In this document: piece after piece, positions 52,796-62,038 of the stretch
How the letters are laid out: each line of letters begins with the position of its first letter
How positions within the stretch are numbered: the first letter of the stretch is position 1
Made by a program: the position numbers and the translations under genes
From: a bacterium
Lineage (GTDB): Bacteria; Armatimonadota; JACIXR01
Length of the DNA: 64,000 nucleotides
Direction: 5' to 3'
Assembly: GCA_014360495.1 (NCBI GenBank)
Contig: JACIXR010000001.1
Coordinates: 310,001 to 374,000 of the forward strand
Notes under the pieces: generated by a model
Told to the model about the DNA's origin: nothing
The model's input: only the letters and a program-made list of their open reading frames with translations
Databases searched by the model: none

Positions 52796-55492
52796 CTAAA
52801 CTTGCCTTCTCTTCTCCCTAATCCTTCCTATTAACTTATCAAGCTCTATCAAGAAGAAAATAGTGGAGGAAACAACTACGCATAGGAGAAGTTGATTTAA
52901 ATCAAGTGGAAGGGTTTTGAAGAATTTCTGCAATATGGGAATATAAATTACGCTGAGTTGTAAAATCACTGTTGATAAAACAGCGAGTATCAATGAAGGA
53001 TTGGAGAAAAAGCCGATTGTGAAAACGGAATGTTTTTCCGACCTTATAGCCAAGACATTTGCCATCTGGAAAAATGCGAGTGTGGTGAAGGCAATCGTTC
53101 TCGCAAGCTCAAGGCTTTCCCTTGAGAAATAATGGAATAGAAGAAGCGTGCAGACGCTCATCCACAATCCACCAAGGAATATATGGCGTGCCATTCCACC
53201 GGAGAAGATGCTCTCCTTCGGGTCTCTTGGCGGGCGCTTCATCACCTCGGGCTCGGGCGGCTCAACCCCCAATGCTATCGCCGGCAAGCCATCAGTTAGG
53301 AGGTTTATCCAAAGGATTTGGATTGGCAAAACGGGAAGTGGGAAATTCAATATAATGGAGAAAAAGAGGGTGAGGACTTCTCCGAAATTGGTGGTTAAGA
53401 TATAGCGAATGAACTTCCTTATGTTATCATAAATCATCCTTCCTTCCTTTACAGCGGACACTATTGTTGCGAAGTTATCGTCCAATAAAATCATATCCGC
53501 TGTTTCCTTTGCAACATCTGTTCCCGTTATCCCCATCGCCACCCCTATATCAGCCTCCTTTAAAGCAGGAGCATCGTTCACGCCGTCGCCAGTTGTTGCG
53601 GTTATATAGCCATCTTCCTTCAAAAGCCTCACTATCCTCAGCTTCTCCTCGGGGGAAACTCTCGCGAAGACCTTCGTTGAGAGGAGCCGTTCCTTCAGTT
53701 CCTCATCGCTCATCTTCTCCAAATCTCTGCCGGTTAACACATCGGAGCCGTTTTGTTGCAAGCCTATCCCCTTAGCTATTGCCGAAGCGGTTGCTGGCTG
53801 GTCTCCCGTTATCATTATCGGCTCTATACCCGCTTCTCTGCAAATCCTTATCGCCTCGGGTGCCTCGGGACGAGCTGGGTCAACTATCCCCACAAAGCCC
53901 AAATATATCAGCTCTTTCTCTATCTCCTCAGCGCTAAATGAGGGAAGCTCGCCTTCTTTTATCTCCTTGTAGGCAACGCCCAAAATCCTTATTCCCTTAC
54001 TTGCGAATTCCTCGCTTAACTTCAGTATCTCCTGCCTTTTCTCCTCGTTAAGCTCAACAATCTTTCCCTGCTCATAAATCCTGTTAGAAATGGAGAGTAT
54101 CCCTTCCAAAGCTCCCTTGACGAAAACTATATAGCCCTCGGGTGTCTTATGGATTGTGCTCATCCTTTTACGCCGTGAATCAAAGGAGATTTCCCCTATT
54201 CTGGGAAGCTGTTTCTCCAAATCCTCCTTCAAAAACCCTCCCTTCCCAGAAGCGGAAAGCAACGCTCCCTCAGTTGGGTCGCCTATCACCCGCCACCCAT
54301 CTTTATTCTTCACTAAATGGGCATCGTTGCAGAGAGCGATTGCCTTCAAAAGAAGCTGTAGATGCTCATCGGAAGAAGGGGAGATTTCCTCGCCATTTAG
54401 AAGAAACTTTCCTTCAGGGGCATATCCGGTTCCGGTCACCTTAACTATCTTATCATTAATATGGATGATCTCAAGGAACATTTTGTTTTGGGTAAGAGTG
54501 CCAGTTTTATCCGAGCAGATGTGGGTGACGCAACCGAGGGTTTCTACAGCGCTCAATTTTCTCACAAGTGCATTTCTCCTCGCCATCCTCCTCGCGCCCA
54601 GGGCAAGGGAGATTGTTATAACTATAGGCAATCCCTCTGGAATAGCGGCAACTGCGAGGCTAACAGCGGTGAGAAACATAAGGCGAGGTGGTTTTCCCTC
54701 CAAGACGCCCAAGATGAGGATGAGGGCACAGATAGAGAGAGCTCCGATAGCGAGCCATTTCCCCACTTGCTCCATTTTCTCCTGAAGGGGTGTTTTCCTC
54801 TCCTCGCTCTCTTGGATAAGCTTGGTTATCTTCCCCATTTCGGTCTGCATTCCTGTATTGAAAACCACCGCCTTCCCATGCCCCGATGTGATTATCGTTC
54901 CGCTGAAAACTAGGTTGGAGCGTTCGGTTAGGGGAACACTTTCATCTGGAATCGGCTCGGCGTTTTTCTCAACTGGCAGGGATTCACCTGAGAGGGAGGA
55001 TTCGTCAACTTGGAGATTGATTGCTTCTATCAATCTAGCATCTGCGGGAACTATCATTCCTGTTTCAAGGAGGATGATGTCGCCGGGGACGATTTGTGTT
55101 GAAGGGATTTCCTTTATTTGTCCATCCCTGAGCACCCTCGCAAAGGGAGTAGCCATTCTCTTTAAGGCTTGGACGGCTTTCTCCGCCCTATACTCTTGGA
55201 TGAAGCCCATCAGGGCGTTGAGGATGAGGACAGCCATTATGACGGTGAAATCGGTTATTTCACCTGTCGCGAGGGAGATTACAGCGGCGGCGAGGAGGAC
55301 TATAATGAGCAGGTCGGCGAATTGGCGGAGGAAAATCAAAAGGGGATGGCGATGTCTCTCCTCCTTTAGCTCATTTGGACCATAAAGGAGGAGTCTTCTT
55401 TGCGCTTCCCCCTCCGTTAGCCCCGCCTCTTCGTCAGTTTGCAATAGATTGAGGACTTCCTCTTTTGAGAGTTGATAAATCTCTTTTTGCAT
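52796..55492 (-). CDS. Ca2+-type P-type ATPase
   Basis: 898-aa cation pump of the P-IIA group (PacL/SERCA/PMR1-like). Phosphorylation motif CSDKTGTLT with Asp328; SGES dephosphorylation loop near 168-171; PEGLP in TM4 (285-289); hinge TGDGVNDAPALKEADIG; and TM6 WINLLTDGLPAIALGVEPPE. PEGLP with the N-x-x-T-D of TM6 favours Ca2+ over other metals. N-terminal actuator part and all TM helices are complete. It stands alone on the minus strand, downstream of the two tRNA genes. Confidence 0.9.
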   Translation of the reverse strand: MQKEIYQLSKEEVLNLLQTDEEAGLTEGEAQRRLLLYGPNELKEERHRHPLLIFLRQFADLLIIVLLAAAVISLATGEITDFTVIMAVLILNALMGFIQEYRAEKAVQALKRMATPFARVLRDGQIKEIPSTQIVPGDIILLETGMIVPADARLIEAINLQVDESSLSGESLPVEKNAEPIPDESVPLTERSNLVFSGTIITSGHGKAVVFNTGMQTEMGKITKLIQESEERKTPLQEKMEQVGKWLAIGALSICALILILGVLEGKPPRLMFLTAVSLAVAAIPEGLPIVITISLALGARRMARRNALVRKLSAVETLGCVTHICSDKTGTLTQNKMFLEIIHINDKIVKVTGTGYAPEGKFLLNGEEISPSSDEHLQLLLKAIALCNDAHLVKNKDGWRVIGDPTEGALLSASGKGGFLKEDLEKQLPRIGEISFDSRRKRMSTIHKTPEGYIVFVKGALEGILSISNRIYEQGKIVELNEEKRQEILKLSEEFASKGIRILGVAYKEIKEGELPSFSAEEIEKELIYLGFVGIVDPARPEAPEAIRICREAGIEPIMITGDQPATASAIAKGIGLQQNGSDVLTGRDLEKMSDEELKERLLSTKVFARVSPEEKLRIVRLLKEDGYITATTGDGVNDAPALKEADIGVAMGITGTDVAKETADMILLDDNFATIVSAVKEGRMIYDNIRKFIRYILTTNFGEVLTLFFSIILNFPLPVLPIQILWINLLTDGLPAIALGVEPPEPEVMKRPPRDPKESIFSGGMARHIFLGGLWMSVCTLLLFHYFSRESLELARTIAFTTLAFFQMANVLAIRSEKHSVFTIGFFSNPSLILAVLSTVILQLSVIYIPILQKFFKTLPLDLNQLLLCVVVSSTIFFLIELDKLIGRIREKRRQV

Positions 55493-55503
55493 TTGGGATT
55501 AGG

Positions 55504-55580
55504 TGGTGGGCCGAGCAGGATTCGAACCCGCGACCAAGGGATTAAGAGTCCCCTGCTCTACCGGACTGAGCTATCGGCCC
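55504..55580 (-). tRNA. tRNA-Lys (CTT)
   Basis: Cloverleaf on the minus strand starting GGGCCGATAGCTCAG and ending CGGCCCACCA, with encoded CCA. The anticodon loop CTCTTAA gives CTT for AAG codons. The T-arm GCGGGTTCGAATCCTGC is standard. Confidence 0.93.
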
Positions 55581-55588
55581 GAACCGAA

Positions 55589-55666
55589 TGGCGCGCCCAG
55601 CAGGATTCGAACCCGCAACCCGCTGCTTAGAAGGCAGCCGCTCTATCCTGGTTGAGCTATGGGCGC
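55589..55666 (-). tRNA. tRNA-Arg (TCT)
   Basis: Cloverleaf on the minus strand starting GCGCCCATAGCTCAACC and ending TGGGCGCGCCA, with encoded CCA. The anticodon loop CTTCTAA gives TCT for AGA codons. It is 8 bases upstream of tRNA-Lys and both are probably made from one promoter. Confidence 0.93.
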
Positions 55667-55679
55667 TTCCGCTAAACTT

Positions 55680-55708
55680 ATTATAACTTTCCTTCCTCTA
55701 ATAGTCAA
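55680..55708 (-). promoter_or_regulatory. tRNA-Arg/Lys promoter (TTGACT-N17-TATAAT)
   Basis: On the minus strand TTGACT (55708-55703), a 17-nt spacer and TATAAT (55685-55680). The predicted start is about 7 bases before the tRNA-Arg 5' end. Confidence 0.75.
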
Positions 55709-55714
55709 CCAAAG

Positions 55715-55769
55715 TTGTATAATTCCCTGACATTTTAGCTCCTTGTAAGACTTCCCATATTGATTGACT
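55715..55769 (-). repeat. Transposase 3'-end block, copy D
   Basis: Minus strand AGTCAATCAATATGGGAAG and, further on, AGGGAATTATACAA match copies A to C. It ends 6 bases before the tRNA -35 box. No other transposase sequence is visible beside it. Confidence 0.65.
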
Positions 55770-55786
55770 ACCAACTCGGTCGGGAA

Positions 55787-56908
55787 TTATTTATAATCCA
55801 ATGGAGATAAAATATGGATATTACCTACTCGGACATTAGTCAAGCCCGTTGCCCTTGCTTTTTCCAAACATCTCTCAGCGTGCTGGCGGGAAGTTGTGGG
55901 AAGGTCCCTCATCTGAAAACAGGGATAGAAAGCGAGAAGGGCGAAGGGTATGTTTCTATCCAATGAAGCGATAAATCTCGCTATGCCCTCAACCTCCTCC
56001 TCATCCACATATCCCGGAACGAGAAGAGTGCTGGCAACGAGGAAGGGAGGGTCGGGACGCCTCTTGATATATCTTGCAAGAAAGGCGAAATTCTCAAATA
56101 CCCTATCCCTCGCCTGTGTGCCGGTTAGGGCGAAATAGACTTCATCTGTCCAAGCCTTTATATCTATCTTTATACATCCTCCGCTCATTAGTGATAGCTC
56201 TGCCATCTCCTCCAGCTTTTCTTTTGACATACTCCCGTTCGTCTCCCAACAGATTCTCAAGATTTTCCCCTTCCTTTCCCTCAACGCTAATTCCGAGGAT
56301 TTTATCGCGAATTCAAGCTGGGGTGTGGGGTCACCACCGAAGAAGCAAATGCAGGATACCCTTTCCTTTACATCCTCAACGAGTTCCTCAGCGCGTCTCT
56401 TTCTATCAAGTGTTCTATAATGCCAATTTTGGCAGAAAAGACAATTGAAACTACAGGCGCCGAAGAATACAGCGAGATTGTAGTAGCCAATCTCCGCCTT
56501 CGGCGAATAAGAATAGCGAGGATAGCCGCTTCCACTACATCCGGGACAAACCCAATCCGCAACGCAATTTGTGGGAAGAGGGTCCTTATACCACTCAACG
56601 ATTGCTTCATCGCCAGCCAAAGGAACGACCTTTTCATCTCTTGCTATTCTCGCTCCGCAAACTCCCATTTCTCCTTCCTTTAAATAACATTTATTCGCAC
56701 ACAATCCGCAAGCGATATTGCCTTCTTTCCGAGGAAAAGGTGGGATTTTGAAAAGGGAGCGAATATCGTTATGTCTCTTTAAAATTTGGTTTCGGAGTTC
56801 GGGATATGAGAGAAGGCAATCACGACAAGCTCCTATAGCCTCAGAGAAGATTTTCTCCTTTCCACAAACAGGGCAGATGGAAGTTCTAAATGACTTATTT
56901 CTCTTCAT
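55787..56908 (-). CDS. Radical SAM protein, PflA/AmmeMemoRadiSam-like
   Basis: 373-aa iron-sulfur protein. The radical SAM cluster motif is GACSFNCLFCQNW (CxxxCxxC), followed by FFGGDPTPQ and ICWETNGSM. An N-terminal Cys-rich part has CPVCGKE...CRDC and then CGLCANKCYLKEGEMGVCG, with further CVADWVCPGC, suggesting zinc or extra Fe-S sites. This is the pattern of PflA-like and AmmeMemoRadiSam radical SAM proteins; the substrate is unknown. It has no Shine-Dalgarno; a TAAAAT box (56922-56917) ends 8 bases before the ATG, again pointing to a leaderless mRNA. Confidence 0.82.
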   Translation of the reverse strand: MKRNKSFRTSICPVCGKEKIFSEAIGACRDCLLSYPELRNQILKRHNDIRSLFKIPPFPRKEGNIACGLCANKCYLKEGEMGVCGARIARDEKVVPLAGDEAIVEWYKDPLPTNCVADWVCPGCSGSGYPRYSYSPKAEIGYYNLAVFFGACSFNCLFCQNWHYRTLDRKRRAEELVEDVKERVSCICFFGGDPTPQLEFAIKSSELALRERKGKILRICWETNGSMSKEKLEEMAELSLMSGGCIKIDIKAWTDEVYFALTGTQARDRVFENFAFLARYIKRRPDPPFLVASTLLVPGYVDEEEVEGIARFIASLDRNIPFALLAFYPCFQMRDLPTTSRQHAERCLEKARATGLTNVRVGNIHILSPLDYK

Positions 56909-57010
56909 TATAAAATATTTTACTTTGATTCTCGCTTCAATTAAAGAGCCCGATTGAAACGAGGCGAGGTGTTAATTCCCTCCGCATTAAGGACCCAGAG
57001 AAGGCAGTAG

Positions 57011-57053
57011 TGGCAATCTCATAAGAATCGTTTCGTTCCTCGCAAGCAATTAA
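57011..57053. repeat. Degenerate dispersed repeat with CGTTTCGTTCCTCGCAA core
   Basis: GGCAATCTCATAAGAATCG then TTTCGTTCCTCGCAAGC resembles the reverse of the GTCATTGCGAGGAACGAAGC-type repeat. A shorter similar piece GGCAATCTCA occurs at 30686-30695. Confidence 0.35.
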
Positions 57054-57067
57054 AAAATCATTTCTAC

Positions 57068-57089
57068 TAAACCCTACAGGGTTTATAAT
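57068..57089 (+). promoter_or_regulatory. Palindromic operator candidate overlapping -10 TATAAT
   Basis: TAAACCCTACAGGGTTTA (57068-57085; perfect 8-bp arms around AC) runs into TATAAT (57084-57089), the -10 box before the GH140-like gene. A repressor bound here would block RNA polymerase. No good -35 is visible. Confidence 0.5.
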
Positions 57090-57112
57090 AAAACCATAAG
57101 GAGGCGATTGCT

Positions 57113-58708
57113 ATGTTATTTGGGAGGCAAAATTGCCCAATTGAGATTACTTTTGAGTCAGCCCATTCCTATCCTGACCCCTTCAATGATGTTGAACTGG
57201 ATGTCGTATTCACCGACCCAGATGGAGAAGAGCAAAAAGTTCCTGCCTTCTGGGCGGGAGAAAATTGCTGGAAAGTTCGCTATTCCTCACCCAAACTCGG
57301 TCCTCATAAGTGGCGTTCAATTTGCTCCGACCAAACCAATACGGATTTACATAATCGACAAGGCTCCCTTGAAATTCTCCCTTATGATGGCGAAAACCCT
57401 CTCCTCAAGCATGGGCGTCTGCAAAGAAGCCCTAACAATAAATTCCTCCAACATCTTGATGGGACCCCCTTCTTCTGGCTCGCTGACACCTGGTGGATGG
57501 GGCTCTGCAAGAGGCTTAGCTTTCCCTCCGATTTCTCCCTTTTAGTTGCGGACAGAGTTAAAAAAGGGTTTACCGTCATCCAAATAGTCGCCGGACTATA
57601 TCCCGATATGCCCGCCTTTGATGAGAGAGGGGCTAACGAAGCGGGTTTCCCCTGGGAGCAAGGGTTCAGCCGTATCAATCCCCACTATTTTGATATGGCT
57701 GACCTCCGCATCAATTATCTTGTTAAGAAGGGACTAGTTCCCTGCATTGTTGGTTGCTGGGGCTATTATCTCCCCTGGCTTGGGATTGAGAAAATGAAGA
57801 ACCACTGGCGAAATCTCGTTGCCCGCTATGGCGCCTATCCCGTGGTTTGGTGTTTGGCGGGAGAGGGGATAATGCCCTATTATCTCTCAACGGAACCGCA
57901 GAAGGAAAGCGAATTTCAGAAAAAGGGCTGGACAGAATTAGCTCGCTATTTAAGGGAGATAGACCCTTACCATCATCCTATAACAATCCATCCAACCGAT
58001 TCCGCTCGCAATCAATTGGAAGACCCTTCACTTCTGGATATTGATATGCTTCAAACGGGACATAGTGATAGATGGAGCATTCCGAATACTATCCGTCTCT
58101 TAACCACATCCTATAATTCAAGCCCGAAACTTCCCTTGATAAATGGTGAGGTATGTTATGAGGGAATTGGTGAAGCTTGCCGGCAAGAAGTGCAGAGATT
58201 TATGTTCTGGGTTTCGTTCCTCTCGGGCGCCTGTGGACATACTTATGGGGCAAATGGGATATGGCAAGTGAACACGAAAGAGAAGCCCTTCGGTCCCTCT
58301 CCTCATGGGATGAATTGGGGAAACACGCCTTGGGAAGTCGCTTATCAGCTTCCGGGCTCTTATCAACTGGGATTGGCTAAATCTTTTCTTATGAGATACG
58401 AATGGTGGAGATTTGAGCCTCACCAGGATTGGGTTGAACCAGCGGGAACGGCAGAAAATTGGAACGCAGCTTATGCCGGTGGAATTGAAGGTGAAGTGAG
58501 GATAATCTTCTTGCCGAGCGGGGTGTGGGGGATAAAGGTGAAGAAATTGGAAAAGGATAGAAAATATCGCGCTTTCCTCTTCAATCCCACGAATGGAGAG
58601 GAGCTGGCAATAGGGGAAGCTAAAGGCGACGAAAATGGAGAATGGCGTGTTCCTGGTCCCACTCCAATCTTCCAGGATTGGGTATTGGTTTTAGAGAGAG
58701 TGAAATAG
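57113..58708 (+). CDS. DUF5060/DUF4038 glycosidase-like protein (GH140 apiosidase relatives)
   Basis: 531-aa protein with an N-terminal DUF5060-like beta domain (ITFESAHSYPDPFNDVELDVVF, about 1-95), a DUF4038 TIM barrel (about 100-430; FFWLADTWWMGLCKRLSF, VVWCLAGEG, NGEVCYEGIG) and a C-terminal collagen-binding-like beta domain (about 440-531). GH140 enzymes cleave apiose linkages in pectin; here VVWCLAGEG carries a likely catalytic Glu, and NGEVCYEG the second acid. No signal peptide is seen, so the substrate would be an imported oligosaccharide. AGGAGGCGATTGCT precedes the ATG, with the palindrome/-10 pair just upstream. Confidence 0.75.
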   Translation: MLFGRQNCPIEITFESAHSYPDPFNDVELDVVFTDPDGEEQKVPAFWAGENCWKVRYSSPKLGPHKWRSICSDQTNTDLHNRQGSLEILPYDGENPLLKHGRLQRSPNNKFLQHLDGTPFFWLADTWWMGLCKRLSFPSDFSLLVADRVKKGFTVIQIVAGLYPDMPAFDERGANEAGFPWEQGFSRINPHYFDMADLRINYLVKKGLVPCIVGCWGYYLPWLGIEKMKNHWRNLVARYGAYPVVWCLAGEGIMPYYLSTEPQKESEFQKKGWTELARYLREIDPYHHPITIHPTDSARNQLEDPSLLDIDMLQTGHSDRWSIPNTIRLLTTSYNSSPKLPLINGEVCYEGIGEACRQEVQRFMFWVSFLSGACGHTYGANGIWQVNTKEKPFGPSPHGMNWGNTPWEVAYQLPGSYQLGLAKSFLMRYEWWRFEPHQDWVEPAGTAENWNAAYAGGIEGEVRIIFLPSGVWGIKVKKLEKDRKYRAFLFNPTNGEELAIGEAKGDENGEWRVPGPTPIFQDWVLVLERVK

Positions 58709-58716
58709 AGAAACCT

Positions 58717-60207
58717 TTATTCTTCTTTTTCAAAACCTATTCCGGGACCAAGCGGGACTACGGGAGGAAGACCCTTAGTCGCTTGGACGGAAAGATATTT
58801 ATACACGAGCTCTATCTTGCCCTCCGCTGGCACTTTAACCGTCCAGAAGAGCTTGTTTGTGGGGTTGAGGGCATCCGAGGAAATAAGCGTCACCTTCGCT
58901 TGAGGCGTGGTGGAAAGAACCTCTCCGACAACCGTCCTGCTCACTTCAACTTCCGCTTCCTTTTTGGAGAAATTCTTAAGCTCCAATTTACCTCTTATCT
59001 CCCTTTTAACATAGGTCATTTCCTGTTTCTGGTCCTTAATTATCTCTCTGCCCAACTCCGTTTCCTCCACCTTCCCTTCCAACTCGCCAGCCAAGCCGAG
59101 ATTGATCCTTCCCTCCCCACCTGCGGGAATGAGTGTTAGGCGGTCCTGCCCTAAGGGATTGCCCTGTTCAACTACCAAAATGCTTCCCGGAACGAGAGGA
59201 ACCCCGCTCTTATTAGTGAAAGATAGGATGCGGGATATTCGCCCTGCATCCGCATCCCAGCTGAAGATATGCTTATAGGGGATAGATGTGTAGAAGATGG
59301 TAACCGCCCCCGCCTCCCCTTTCTTTAATGAGAAACCCTCCTTCTTATATAAATAAAGAGTGGACAGTTCCTCACCTTCAAGGGAGATGGGCGGTGGCGC
59401 AGCGCCATATCCTCCGTATCCAGCCGCTTTTTCCTCTGCCTTAACCCCAGCGGGCATCTGCATTGCCCTCATCCCACCATCAGTGAAAACCATCAAGCTT
59501 CGTGTTATAAGGGGGTCTATCATACCTCTCCATGGGAAATTGGGCATACCAACAGCGAAATAGCAGGTGATGTTCTCCCAATCCTCCGTGTTGTTAACAA
59601 CCGTGGCTCGTAGGGAGAGCATAGCCTCCTTCTCGTTAGTTATATAAATTAAGTAGTTTGGCTCCCAGGCGAGACCTGATTGAAGATAGCTTAAGGCAAT
59701 GCCAACCTTTTCATTTTCCTCTATTCCGCCCACCTTTAGCTTTAGAGGATAGCCGACCAAAATGACTTTCTTCACCTTATCGGGTTTAATAGCGAATATC
59801 TGCCCCTTCTCTCCTTCAAGTAGTATCAGGTCGGGTAGGATATGGCTTAATTTCCCCTCGGAGACCACCCCCTCGGTAGTTTCAATCTTCAATCTTTCCC
59901 CTATTTTCCCCTTCAATGAAGCGAGAAGCTGGGATGTGTCCTTGAAATCAATTGTGTTTTCCTGGGGATTGATAATTGTATCGGGGTAGGCGTTTTTCTG
60001 TTTAAGGTAAATCCAGAGGGAGCCCGCGCTCGCTTGAGGGAGATAGTCAATGGATATATAGCCGTTTTCCAGCTGCCCTTCGCCCTCCCGAACAGCGTAA
60101 GCGAAACCGTTGCTGTAGATGATTAAGGAAGTCAGTTTCGTCTTCATAACACCAATCTGGGCTAATGAAATTAAGCCAAGGAACAAAAAAGGGAAAAACC
60201 TCTTCAT
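58717..60207 (-). CDS. Secreted DUF4139-like protein
   Basis: 496-aa exported protein; signal peptide MKRFFPFLFLGLISLAQIG. The central GLAWEPNYLIYITNEKEAMLSLRATVVNNTEDWENIT is the DUF4139 pattern of a beta-sandwich found in secreted proteins of unknown function. The C-terminal part continues with ELKNFSKKEAEVEVSRTVVGEV and NKLFWTVKVPAEGKIELVYKY. GAGGTGATATTGA precedes the ATG. It converges with the GH140-like gene, 8 bases apart. Confidence 0.7.
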   Translation of the reverse strand: MKRFFPFLFLGLISLAQIGVMKTKLTSLIIYSNGFAYAVREGEGQLENGYISIDYLPQASAGSLWIYLKQKNAYPDTIINPQENTIDFKDTSQLLASLKGKIGERLKIETTEGVVSEGKLSHILPDLILLEGEKGQIFAIKPDKVKKVILVGYPLKLKVGGIEENEKVGIALSYLQSGLAWEPNYLIYITNEKEAMLSLRATVVNNTEDWENITCYFAVGMPNFPWRGMIDPLITRSLMVFTDGGMRAMQMPAGVKAEEKAAGYGGYGAAPPPISLEGEELSTLYLYKKEGFSLKKGEAGAVTIFYTSIPYKHIFSWDADAGRISRILSFTNKSGVPLVPGSILVVEQGNPLGQDRLTLIPAGGEGRINLGLAGELEGKVEETELGREIIKDQKQEMTYVKREIRGKLELKNFSKKEAEVEVSRTVVGEVLSTTPQAKVTLISSDALNPTNKLFWTVKVPAEGKIELVYKYLSVQATKGLPPVVPLGPGIGFEKEE

Positions 60208-60339
60208 TCAATATCACCTCAGAAGTTAGACGAGTTGAAAAGGAGAAAAGTTTCCCTCAAGAAAGATACCTTGCCCTTTTGGGCAATTTCCAAAAAACCT
60301 CCTCTCCCTACAAGGGAATTTAAAAACAAAATTCTTCCT

Positions 60340-60370
60340 GGGGAGGGAAGAATACGATTCTTCCCTCCCC
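60340..60370 (-). terminator. Terminator of the prepilin/one-TM protein unit
   Basis: Perfect 14-bp stem GGGGAGGGAAGAAT/ATTCTTCCCTCCCC with a 3-nt loop. On the minus strand it is followed by AGGAAGAATTTTGTTTTT. It lies in the 218-base space between the small protein and the DUF4139 gene. Confidence 0.75.
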
Positions 60371-60425
60371 TTGAATTCGAGCTTTTTGAACGCTATTTAC
60401 CGCTTGTTTTGGAGCCTAGCTGCGT

Positions 60426-60665
60426 CTATTGTCCCGCTGGTTGAGCCGGCGTTTGGGGTCCCGCTGGACCCTTCATCATTCCGCCAGGCATCCCCTTTGC
60501 CCCTCCAGGCATATTCCCCATATACTTTTGCATCATCTGCCCAGGGGGAGGGACCTTGGGGGCGGGCTTGTGGGTGGTTCTCCAGTAGACGAAGAATATA
60601 ATAGCCAGCACCACGATGATAACTATCACCGTGACCGCTGGGCTCACCTGTTTTTTCGCGGCCAT
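60426..60665 (-). CDS. One-TM protein with Gly/Met/Pro-rich tail (copy 1)
   Basis: 79-aa protein: short basic N-terminus MAAKKQVSPAV, one TM helix (VIVIIVVLAIIFFVYW, about 12-28) and a low-complexity tail with MPGG, GMPGGMMKGPAG and PQTPAQPAGQ. It belongs to no family I recognise. The last 72 bases are identical to those of the gene at 62039-62278. AAAGGAGGTAAAGTTA precedes the ATG; it follows the prepilin by 28 bases and probably shares its mRNA. Confidence 0.7.
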   Translation of the reverse strand: MAAKKQVSPAVTVIVIIVVLAIIFFVYWRTTHKPAPKVPPPGQMMQKYMGNMPGGAKGMPGGMMKGPAGPQTPAQPAGQ

Positions 60666-60693
60666 TAACTTTACCTCCTTTCTTTAAAAAATT

Positions 60694-61518
60694 TCACTTA
60701 TATGTTCTCCACAGATAGAAGGGGTCGCCAGGTTTGTAGTTATATGTTGTCCTAAGCCACTTCACATGACCGTCAACGAATAAGACTACGCCTCCGTCGC
60801 TATGGCGCCTAAACCCCTTGAGGGACTGGTTTCCAGCGGGATATACGCAACCGCACCAGCCCACACCGGAATCCTCGGGGTCAAAGCATTGTCCAACAGT
60901 CGGCTCCGTTGAGGCGGGGTTAGGCCAGCAGGGTAGTCTTCCCACGACAACACAGTTGCTGTCCATGACGGCGATTGTCTCAGCGGGGGCGGTTATAGCG
61001 GCAAGGGATGTGCCCATTCCGAGCTCTCCTCTATCGCCTGGTCCAAAGCAGCCCCTCGTTCCTCCGGCGTTCTGAGAGGAGAAAGCCGTCCAGTTCATTC
61101 CATAACCACCCCAGAACCGATGATAGGAGTCGCCGAGATTGGCGCACATAGCGAAAGGTCCCTCACCGGAGTTTGGGTCACCAAATACAGCTGTTCCTCG
61201 CCAGGCAGCGGGATTGCTTGGGCATTTGAAGATCGCCAGGTTCTTCACATAAGGGTGTATTAGCCACATCCACCAGTCCCTAGCTTGCTGGCCTTGGTAC
61301 CAAGTTTGAATGGACATCGGCACCCATTTCTCGTCCCAGTCTTGGGCATACATCTGCATAGCGGTTCCTATCTGCTTTAGATTGGATACACAAGCTGCCT
61401 TTCTTGCCGCTTCCCTTGCTCTTGAGAAAACGGGGAAGAGAATCGCAGCCAGAATGGCTATGATAGCTATGACCACTAACAATTCAATCAAGGTAAAACC
61501 TCTTCCCCTCTTTGACAT
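60694..61518 (-). CDS. H-X9-DG (DUF1559-like) prepilin-like protein, second copy
   Basis: 274-aa pseudopilin. Start MSKRGRG with [25 protein letters not shown] (Glu5), then [19 protein letters not shown], as in the paralogue at 18742. C-terminal [20 protein letters not shown] is the H-X9-DG motif. Several Cys occur in the globular domain ([25 protein letters not shown]), probably disulfides. I chose the ATG 61518 with GGAGGTGCTTAAAAGT upstream over a longer frame from 61638. Forms a unit with the one-TM protein downstream. Confidence 0.88.
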   Translation of the reverse strand: MSKRGRGFTLIELLVVIAIIAILAAILFPVFSRAREAARKAACVSNLKQIGTAMQMYAQDWDEKWVPMSIQTWYQGQQARDWWMWLIHPYVKNLAIFKCPSNPAAWRGTAVFGDPNSGEGPFAMCANLGDSYHRFWGGYGMNWTAFSSQNAGGTRGCFGPGDRGELGMGTSLAAITAPAETIAVMDSNCVVVGRLPCWPNPASTEPTVGQCFDPEDSGVGWCGCVYPAGNQSLKGFRRHSDGGVVLFVDGHVKWLRTTYNYKPGDPFYLWRTYK

Positions 61519-62038
61519 ACTTTTAAGCACCTCCATTTTATGGTTTAATTTTGCCCCTATCTTTGTTTTCCGGGTTTTCCGGCGAGGGAGAAGAGGGGCT
61601 CGCTTCTCCCTCCTTTCTAAACACTTGCTTGGCACCACCTCTTCTCGTCTTTATTCATAAAAGAAGGAGCTCCAAACCTTTGTGTGGCTTGGAGCTCCCT
61701 TAAGTCCTTGTGGAAAAACAGGAAGATTTTAGTAGAAGAGAGGAATAATTTTTCCTCTTTCAGAAAAAGCAATTTAATTAGAGGACTCAGAAGGTGCATA
61801 AGCATTTTGGGGCACCCGCTATTTTATTCTTTTTATAGTTTAATACAATAAAGCCAATTCAGTCAATAGTTTTTTAATTTTCTGTGTCCGATTTTCACTT
61901 CTATTTCGTCCCGATATCACCCCGCTTCCTTGAACCTCTCTAAAACAGAGAAGGTAGGAGGGGTTGTTCAGCATAAACCCCTCCTACCTTCCGCTACTTT
62001 TTCACTCGCTAACGGAGTAACTTGAAACTATCCTACAA
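61519..62038. other. 520-base intergenic region with three hairpins
   Basis: Contains the hairpins GAGGGAGAAG/CTTCTCCCTC (61584-61612) and GGAGCTCCAA/TTGGAGCTCC (61666-61698), both in the path of a transcript reading toward the prepilin. It also holds a probable terminator, AAGGTAGGAGGGGTT/AACCCCTCCTACCTT (61951-61990), for the copy 2 gene. TTGACT on the minus strand at 61866-61861 could be the -35 of a prepilin promoter. No gene is visible. Confidence 0.5.
61951..61990 (-). terminator. Terminator of one-TM protein copy 2
   Basis: 15-bp perfect stem AAGGTAGGAGGGGTT/AACCCCTCCTACCTT around a 10-nt loop, about 49 bases after the stop of the copy 2 gene. Confidence 0.6.

Noticed and set aside
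54156-54785. 209-codon plus-strand frame within the P-type ATPase
   Set aside because: Antisense shadow of a fully conserved P-type ATPase.
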